Source: Dehalococcoidia bacterium
GTDB lineage: Bacteria > Chloroflexota > Dehalococcoidia > Dehalococcoidales > RBG-16-60-22
Direction of reading: 5' to 3'
Assembly: GCA_030615035.1 (NCBI GenBank)
Contig: JAUXAC010000002.1
Location: forward strand, 38,327 to 102,326
Length of the DNA: 64,000 bases
Positions 60,026 to 64,000 of the stretch are shown piece after piece. Within the stretch, counting starts at the first letter, position 1. Every line of letters starts with the position of its first letter. Both the position numbers and the translations under genes were made by a program. Under the pieces are notes generated by a model. The model worked only from the letters and a program-made list of their open reading frames with translations, made no database searches and was not told the DNA's origin.

Positions 60026-60529
60026 CTACGGAGCCGGTGCTGGTGGTGGAGTCGTCTTTGGAACTACCGGTGCCCAGAAAATCTCCGATTTTGTAAAGTA
60101 ATTCATTCTCTGGTCCCAGACAGTCAATATGTAGCGATGAAGCTTCCCTGACTTGAGGACTATTGGCCAGGAATGCTTAACCCCTTCCGGAAGAGGTGCA
60201 CTGACATCGAGCTTTTCATAACCCCCGAAAACAGTTGGCTGATCGAAATCAACTGGCCTTACTTCAAAGCAGTAGTAGCAAGGCTTTTTTGTTTCCCAGT
60301 TAAACGTAGCTTCCACGCGATCCGGATCATAGTTACCCTCTATGTCATGGGTGCTATGGTAACTAGTTATAGTTATATCCAGAATTTCAAGTTGACTTGT
60401 CGGTGGTTTTGATTCAGGCGCAGGACTTGGTGCCGGGGCAGGTGCTGGTGCCGGAGCCGGAGCTGGTGTGGCACACGAAACAGGCACTAGCAAAATTACC
60501 AACATCAATCCGATTATCAGTCTTTTCAT
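60026..60529 (-). CDS. Lipoprotein with a Pro/Ala linker and beta domain
   Basis: 167 residues: signal peptide with lipobox VPVSC (Cys near 19), a ~25-residue Pro/Ala/Ser linker, and a beta-sandwich-like domain (LEILDITITSYHSTHDIEGN, FNWETKKPCYYCFEVRP). The end is again Pro-rich (VVPKTTPPPAPAP). It stands between tRNA-Ile and the next lipoprotein. Function unknown; Ig-like binding is a possibility. Confidence 0.7.
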   Translation of the reverse strand: MKRLIIGLMLVILLVPVSCATPAPAPAPAPAPAPSPAPESKPPTSQLEILDITITSYHSTHDIEGNYDPDRVEATFNWETKKPCYYCFEVRPVDFDQPTVFGGYEKLDVSAPLPEGVKHSWPIVLKSGKLHRYILTVWDQRMNYFTKSEIFWAPVVPKTTPPPAPAP

Positions 60530-60637
60530 TTAATAATCTCCCATACGTTATTCACAATTTACGGTCAAGGCGTCGCCCCCCTAAATCTGTCACTATGGTA
60601 CCGGGCCGTAGTAGTCAAGGGCGGCCTTCTCCATTAG

Positions 60638-60711
60638 GGGCTCGTAGCTCAGTTGGCTAGAGCACCATCCTGATAAGATAGGGGTCGTTGGTTCGAGTCC
60701 AACCGAGCCCA
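60638..60711 (+). tRNA. tRNA-Ile (anticodon GAT)
   Basis: Cloverleaf: acceptor GGGCTCG/CGAGCCC, D arm GCTC...GAGC, anticodon stem CCATC/GATAG around loop CTGATAA (anticodon GAT), T arm GTTGG-TTCGAGT-CCAAC. The anticodon stem has one C-A mismatch at 28-42, unusual but tolerable. No CCA is encoded (bases after the discriminator are CTT). It is the only plus-strand gene among minus-strand lipoprotein genes. Confidence 0.9.
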
Positions 60712-60762
60712 CTTTCTTGATTAAAATCTTGCTGCTCATTACTCATCCTCATCAGTCTTAGA

Positions 60763-61497
60763 CTAACGTTTATATCGAAGGCTTTGAAATTGACTAGAGT
60801 TCTGCCAGTCAAATTCTCTTGGCCATGCTTTCTCAGCCTCTTCGGCACTTCTATAAATCCTTTGGTATTTGTAAGCCCCATAGTAAGTATCAATCCCGGG
60901 TAACGTAGCTTCGACAGCCAGATACTCGTTATCGATCTTGACTGCGATCCAAGCGTGATATAGCTTACCGCCTGCACTTAACCCCACTAGCCTCTCCAAC
61001 TCCATCCCTAAAGCATTAGCCCAATCTCTCCCGGTTAGCTCAGCACATAGGATATAGGTATCGAAACCATAGCTCTCAAGGTAAACTTCCCAAAATCCAG
61101 ACATTTCGCTGCAATCAAATTCATTTTTTGTGTAGAGGCTGGACCAATTTGAGCGATGTCTCATCTCCACTAGTAAATTATATAGGTCATGGGGCTTGCC
61201 TGGAGGTGGCGTGATCCCAATGTAGTTAAATTTGGGTAACTCATAATATTGCGCTGCGGGCAGTATTTGAGGTGGTGCTGGACTAGGAGCAGGAGGTTGA
61301 GGTGGCTCATCTGATGGCATGGGGGTAGGAGTTGGAGTTGGTGCGGGAGCAGTTTTAGGCGCAGGCATTGGTGCTGGGGCTGGCGCAGGAGCAGGTGCGG
61401 GAGCAGGTGCAGGTGGTGCTGGCTTAGCACAGGCTCCCAACAATGACAGCACCAATAACATAACCAGACCAATAGTCAGTAAAATTTTCTTTTTCAT
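60763..61497 (-). CDS. Transglutaminase-like lipoprotein with a long Pro/Ala linker
   Basis: 244 residues. The signal peptide with lipobox LLGAC (Cys near 23) is followed by a ~55-residue Pro/Ala/Thr linker that holds the domain off the membrane. The C-terminal domain shows a papain/transglutaminase-like triad: Cys in NEFDCSEMSGFWEVYLESYG, His in KLYHAWIAVKIDNEYLAVEA and an acidic residue in that segment. Such domains cleave or crosslink peptides or modify envelope polymers. The activity is inferred from motif order only. Confidence 0.65.
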   Translation of the reverse strand: MKKKILLTIGLVMLLVLSLLGACAKPAPPAPAPAPAPAPAPAPMPAPKTAPAPTPTPTPMPSDEPPQPPAPSPAPPQILPAAQYYELPKFNYIGITPPPGKPHDLYNLLVEMRHRSNWSSLYTKNEFDCSEMSGFWEVYLESYGFDTYILCAELTGRDWANALGMELERLVGLSAGGKLYHAWIAVKIDNEYLAVEATLPGIDTYYGAYKYQRIYRSAEEAEKAWPREFDWQNSSQFQSLRYKR

Positions 61498-61597
61498 CGA
61501 TAAAAATTCCTCCGTTTAGATTTTGGTGCACAAAAGGATTACTCTATATCCTATTTCTCATCCCCTTTCACCCCACTATGTGCACTGTCCCTATAGC

Positions 61598-61702
61598 TCA
61601 CCATGGCAGCAGCCCCTCTTCAAACAGTATCCAGATAGCAAGCAGCAGCAGCACGCCACCCAGGATCAGCCACTGAGCTTGCCGGCAGATCCATTGATTC
61701 AC
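61598..61702 (-). CDS. Tiny membrane protein (34 aa)
   Basis: GTG 61702 overlaps the stop of the gene before it (TCGTGA), with AGAGGG six bases upstream. The 34 residues (MNQWICRQAQWL, then a Leu-rich helix, ending EEGLLPW) form one membrane helix. Coupling and start signal support translation. Role unknown; it is one of several tiny membrane proteins in this segment. Confidence 0.5.
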   Translation of the reverse strand: MNQWICRQAQWLILGGVLLLLAIWILFEEGLLPW

Positions 61703-61956
61703 GACTGCCCTCTTTCTGTCTTTATTTGCACTGTCGGTATACCGACGCTTTCTGGCATACGAGGCTTGCGCCTTAAGGGAAAGCGGAAAAGTTCCCCCGT
61801 ATTAAGTACACAGAGCGTCAATATTCTTTTCTTAGTTACTGAATCTCGGTCAACAGATATACCAATCTCACCGGTGTAGAGTTCACCAATAAACCTCCGC
61901 TCACTAACCAACTTCCCTTGAAGCCGTTTTGCAGAGACAAATCCAATTAGTGACAT
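61699..61956 (-). CDS. Small hypothetical protein (85 aa)
   Basis: 85 residues, basic, with alternating hydrophobic residues suggesting a small beta domain (IGFVSAKRLQGKLVSERRFI, TGEIGISVDRDSVTKK). GGGAG lies seven bases before the ATG. Its stop overlaps the next tiny gene. No family recognised; it belongs to the minus-strand set of the integrated element. Confidence 0.5.
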   Translation of the reverse strand: MSLIGFVSAKRLQGKLVSERRFIGELYTGEIGISVDRDSVTKKRILTLCVLNTGELFRFPLRRKPRMPESVGIPTVQIKTERGQS

Positions 61957-61992
61957 CTTACATCTCCCTTCTTTGCTGCCATCGGTTTCCCC

Positions 61993-62076
61993 TTATTTCC
62001 TTATCCTCAAAAGTATAATACGGACTATCGTCGCTACTGTCGCCAGCCCTAATTTCAAAGCTAGTGAGAAGTCCAT
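61993..62076 (-). CDS. Possible tiny membrane peptide (27 aa)
   Basis: ATG 62076 opens a 27-codon frame (MDFSLALKLGLATVATIVRI, then ILLRIRK) encoding one hydrophobic helix with a basic end. The nearest Shine-Dalgarno (AAGGAAG) is about 15 bases away, and an overlapping 47-codon frame starts at the ATG just before it, so the coding frame is uncertain. I list it because neighbours have the same size and topology. Confidence 0.25.
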   Translation of the reverse strand: MDFSLALKLGLATVATIVRIILLRIRK

Positions 62077-62111
62077 AATTACTGTCTTGGCTTCCTTTCA
62101 TTATGCCACTT

Positions 62112-62330
62112 CTACCTGCTCTGTTTAGCAGGCCTTACATTAATTGCCCTTAGTCCTTTGGTAGTGCGTATAATCTCAAACTCGACCTGTTGGCCTTTTG
62201 TGAGCGACTGATAGGCTACTCCTACGAGTTCATTGGCGTGGAAGTGGAAGGGGATAACCCCCTCCTCCTCTGTCTGGATGAGGCCATATCCTTGGTCTGC
62301 AGTTAGACGTGTGATAGTGCCTTTGGTCAT
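62112..62330 (-). CDS. Cold-shock-like protein
   Basis: 72 residues of an S1/cold-shock fold: TKGTITRLTADQGYGLIQTE has the RNP-1-like GYGLI, followed by VIPFHFHANEL (RNP-2-like) and GQQVEFEI. Length matches CspA-type proteins, which bind single-stranded RNA or DNA. GGAGG lies upstream. In this element-like context it may be a cargo copy rather than the housekeeping one. Confidence 0.8.
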   Translation of the reverse strand: MTKGTITRLTADQGYGLIQTEEEGVIPFHFHANELVGVAYQSLTKGQQVEFEIIRTTKGLRAINVRPAKQSR

Positions 62331-62418
62331 ATACCCTCCTTCCCTTATTCAAATCGCTTTTATATAGTACTCCTTTCTGCTAGCTGAGCATAAAAGTCTA
62401 TGTCATCTTTCTCCTCTC

Positions 62419-62604
62419 CTACTTCGAGAACTTAATAACTATGCTTGGCGGCATATTAGCTTCGTGCTCCACACCATCGAGATAGTTGCTGACTATCAGC
62501 AGCCCGTCCTTGTGGACATAGATGCCGGCGATAAATTCCTCCTCCCGCCAGACCTCCACCATAGGCTTCCCTGTCGTCGTGTCAGTTTTTATCCGAAACT
62601 CCAT
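62419..62604 (-). CDS. Small hypothetical protein (61 aa)
   Basis: 61 residues with a beta-rich pattern (FRIKTDTTTGKPMVEVWREE, IAGIYVHKDGLLIVSNYL). AGGAG is well placed before the ATG. No family recognised; its compact size and position suggest a structural or regulatory protein of the element. Confidence 0.55.
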   Translation of the reverse strand: MEFRIKTDTTTGKPMVEVWREEEFIAGIYVHKDGLLIVSNYLDGVEHEANMPPSIVIKFSK

Positions 62605-62639
62605 TACTCTGCACTCCTTTTTGTCTTCTGAAGGAGATG

Positions 62640-63179
62640 CTACTTCTTATTCTTACGTATTAACCTGCGCTCGACCTTGTCCAGAGTCAGCGTCCCAACT
62701 TTTAACTTAGCCATCGTCTCGTTATACTCTCTTATAATTCTGTTTCTTTCCCTCGTCACTTCCCCTAACTCGTGCTTAAGCCGGGATATCTCCCCATCCT
62801 TCTGGAGGCACTCCTGCTTCAGGACATCGAAGGCACTGTCTCTCCTCTCTAGTTCTTCCATTACACCCTGGTAGAAGAGCAGGCTGAGGGCTTCAACGCT
62901 TCCCACTGCCTTGATAATCTGTTCAAGGGTAATCTCGCTTGGTTTCACGGCAATGAGCGGCTTCCCCTCGTATGTGCGAACACCTTTACCCTTTTTGAAT
63001 CTTGTCAGCCATGTGGCACTAGTGGTTTTAGCTACCTCAAAACCTTTCTCCTTAAGTGCCTTGTCCAGCTCAGCAGCGGTGATTTGCGGATTCTCCTTCC
63101 AGAGCTTAAACGCGAGTAGTCGGGCCGGGGGTATCTCCTTTCCCCTCTCCACCGTCTCTGCCGCGGTCAGTTTAGCCAA
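62640..63179 (-). CDS. HTH and coiled-coil protein of the element
   Basis: About 179 residues. Residues ~15-60 look like a helix-turn-helix (PPARLLAFKLWKENPQITAA, then ELDKALKEKGF) and ~95-170 form a coiled coil (SRLKHELGEVTRERNRIIRE). A perfect AGGAGGTG lies seven bases before TTG 63179, so I prefer that start; an in-frame GTG three codons earlier is inside the Shine-Dalgarno. It resembles small DNA-binding proteins of mobile elements. Confidence 0.6.
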   Translation of the reverse strand: MAKLTAAETVERGKEIPPARLLAFKLWKENPQITAAELDKALKEKGFEVAKTTSATWLTRFKKGKGVRTYEGKPLIAVKPSEITLEQIIKAVGSVEALSLLFYQGVMEELERRDSAFDVLKQECLQKDGEISRLKHELGEVTRERNRIIREYNETMAKLKVGTLTLDKVERRLIRKNKK

Positions 63180-63211
63180 CTTTCCCACCTCCTTTTTGTG
63201 TATTCATATTT

Positions 63212-63325
63212 TCAGGTTAGCCAAGCAAGGAGCACTAGGACGCCGATTACGATACCGATTAGCAGAGCAAAAATAACGACTAACTTTATAATGGCGACCA
63301 GCCTTTCACTAACCTCACTTTTCAC
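63212..63325 (-). CDS. Tiny membrane protein (37 aa)
   Basis: GTG 63325 has GGGGGG eight bases upstream and opens a 37-codon frame: a short charged N-terminus (MKSEVSERLV) then one long hydrophobic helix (AIIKLVVIFALLIGIVIGVL) to the end. It lies just before the HTH/coiled-coil gene. Size and topology match the other tiny proteins here. Confidence 0.5.
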   Translation of the reverse strand: MKSEVSERLVAIIKLVVIFALLIGIVIGVLVLLAWLT

Positions 63326-63406
63326 ATTGTGCCCCCCTTATCTTATTTCCCTGTCAAAGATTTACACGCAGCTGGCGACTTTCATCTTCTCTAGATACCT
63401 CTTACC

Positions 63407-63505
63407 TCACCCCAACAAATCCGCGATGGCACCGGCAAAAGCGATACAGAGAAATATGACTATGAGCAATATGAAGATTGTTTTCGGCAGGACCTCATCA
63501 TCCAT
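63407..63505 (-). CDS. Tiny membrane protein (32 aa)
   Basis: ATG 63505 has GGGGGA well placed and opens a 32-codon frame (MDDEVLPKTIFILLIVIFLC, ending AGAIADLLG), one hydrophobic helix with an acidic N-terminus. The longer in-frame extension upstream is translated tRNA-fragment DNA and not real. Function unknown. Confidence 0.45.
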   Translation of the reverse strand: MDDEVLPKTIFILLIVIFLCIAFAGAIADLLG

Positions 63506-63591
63506 TTTTCTATCCCCCTGAGAACTAGTTTTTTTAAGGTGTGGCGGAAAATTAGTTCCGATTTTTGATGTCCGCCGCGCCTGAATTAGCT

Positions 63592-63636
63592 TGGCGCGCT
63601 TGGCGGGGCTCGAACCCACGACCTCAGCCTCCGCAG
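63592..63636 (-). other. tRNA 3'-half, probable attachment-site remnant
   Basis: The minus strand reads a complete tRNA 3' half: anticodon-loop-like CTGCGGA, stem GGCTG, variable AGGTC, T arm GTGGG-TTCGAGC-CCCGC, acceptor strand CAAGCGC, G and CCA. No 5' half precedes it, so it is not a working tRNA. If the loop is real the anticodon would be GCG (Arg). Such 45-base halves are left where an element recombines into a tRNA gene, and an integrase starts 160 bases away. Confidence 0.7.
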
Positions 63637-63796
63637 GACTTCCTTTTGTATCTAATAGCCCCGAAAAAGTAGGGCACAGCAAGTTGATGTGCTCCGCATA
63701 TCTCCGGCTAGTGCTCTAATCTCTTGTATGCGCCAGTCAGTGGGTTTGCCTTTGTGCTCCACTTTCTGAGTGAATGGAGGTAAGGAGGTGATGACA

Positions 63797-64000
63797 GTGA
63801 AAACTCAGGAAGCACTAACCAGGTTCTTGTTAAAGTGTGAGGAGCGGGGGCTATCCCCGGAGACCAGGAGAACTTATGCCAGCCATCTCCGGCACTTCGT
63901 TGATGAGCACCCCGACCTCCCCACCGACCCTAGAATTATAGAGGCTTTCCTCAAAAAACGCAAGGAGACACCGGCACACCGGGGAACCGTGTTTAAGAAG
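63797..64000 (+). CDS. Tyrosine recombinase/integrase, N-terminal part (partial)
   Basis: The frame is open to the window edge. The visible residues (MKTQEALTRFLLKCEERGLS, then PETRRTYASHLRHFV) are the SAM-like core-binding domain of a phage-type integrase. AAGGAGGT lies seven bases before GTG 63797, making it a better start than ATG 63791, one base from that site. It lies close to the tRNA 3'-half, as integrases usually do, and continues outside the window, so the catalytic residues are not seen. Confidence 0.75.
   Translation, partial: MKTQEALTRFLLKCEERGLSPETRRTYASHLRHFVDEHPDLPTDPRIIEAFLKKRKETPAHRGTVFKK

Noticed and set aside
60397..61519. Gly/Ala/Val-rich plus-strand frames at 60397, 61319 and 59739
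   Set aside because: They are the antisense of Pro/Ala linkers in lipoproteins.
63506..63682. N-terminal part of a 91-codon frame
   Set aside because: It reads through the tRNA 3' half (AEVVGSSPAKRAKL is typical of translated tRNA); only the last 32 codons are plausible.

Overview
The window looks like a chromosomal segment of an uncultured anaerobic bacterium, most probably a Chloroflexota member near Dehalococcoidia; this placement is an inference. Bacterial housekeeping genes (dnaE, rsmA, ispE of the MEP pathway, rplY, long-form hpf, large SRP RNA) sit beside archaeal-flavoured genes: an STT3/AglB oligosaccharyltransferase, a UPF0200 kinase and a DUF1893 protein. Rubrerythrin suggests anaerobic life. 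LpxA/LpxC-type genes are absent although an LpxD-like acyltransferase is present, which fits a cell without classical LPS.

Region 1 (1-24 kb) is a surface-glycan and protein-glycosylation locus. A plus-strand block (1-6.5 kb) holds the end of a probable glycosyltransferase, a PP-loop protein, an ABC exporter, a GT4 glycosyltransferase, a PIG-L deacetylase and a hexapeptide acyltransferase, and ends in two gene remnants. A minus-strand block (6.8-18.3 kb) holds two glycosyltransferases, a methyltransferase, a CDP-alcohol phosphotransferase, a DegT aminotransferase, paired thiamine-dependent E1 alpha/beta subunits with no E2/E3, two SDR sugar epimerases and a DUF362-DUF1893-ECF-S trio. Then come the oligosaccharyltransferase (18.5-20.9 kb) and a 937-aa sequon-bearing surface protein (21.2-24.0 kb). 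The simplest reading is that the locus builds a glycan that STT3 transfers to surface proteins such as its neighbour.

Region 2 (24.5-48.5 kb) starts with a GC-richer tyrosine recombinase beside tRNA-Val and continues with housekeeping genes: dnaE, a tandem RadC pair whose second copy carries an N-terminal PAS domain, ogt, hpf, comF, thpR, rplY, dCMP deaminase, CCA-adding enzyme, rubrerythrin, ispE, rsmA and an SRP RNA gene with a clear promoter. An interspersed repeat family made of two stem-loops fills most intergenic gaps from 27 to 59 kb.

Region 3 (48.6-64 kb) is accessory. It has a DUF5343/HEPN-like pair, an XRE regulator with a palindromic operator, a frameshifted small HTH gene, and an overlapping four-gene operon (52.8-56.0 kb) encoding an HTH/coiled-coil protein, an unknown protein, a minimal tyrosine recombinase with a zinc ribbon in the hairpin expected to carry its catalytic lysine, and a basic protein. 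A set of direct and inverted repeats follows it. Next are an NmrA-like protein, a run of membrane proteins and Pro/Ala-linker lipoproteins around tRNA-Ile, and finally the edge of an integrated element: tiny membrane proteins, a cold-shock protein, an HTH/coiled-coil protein, a tRNA 3'-half and the start of another integrase.
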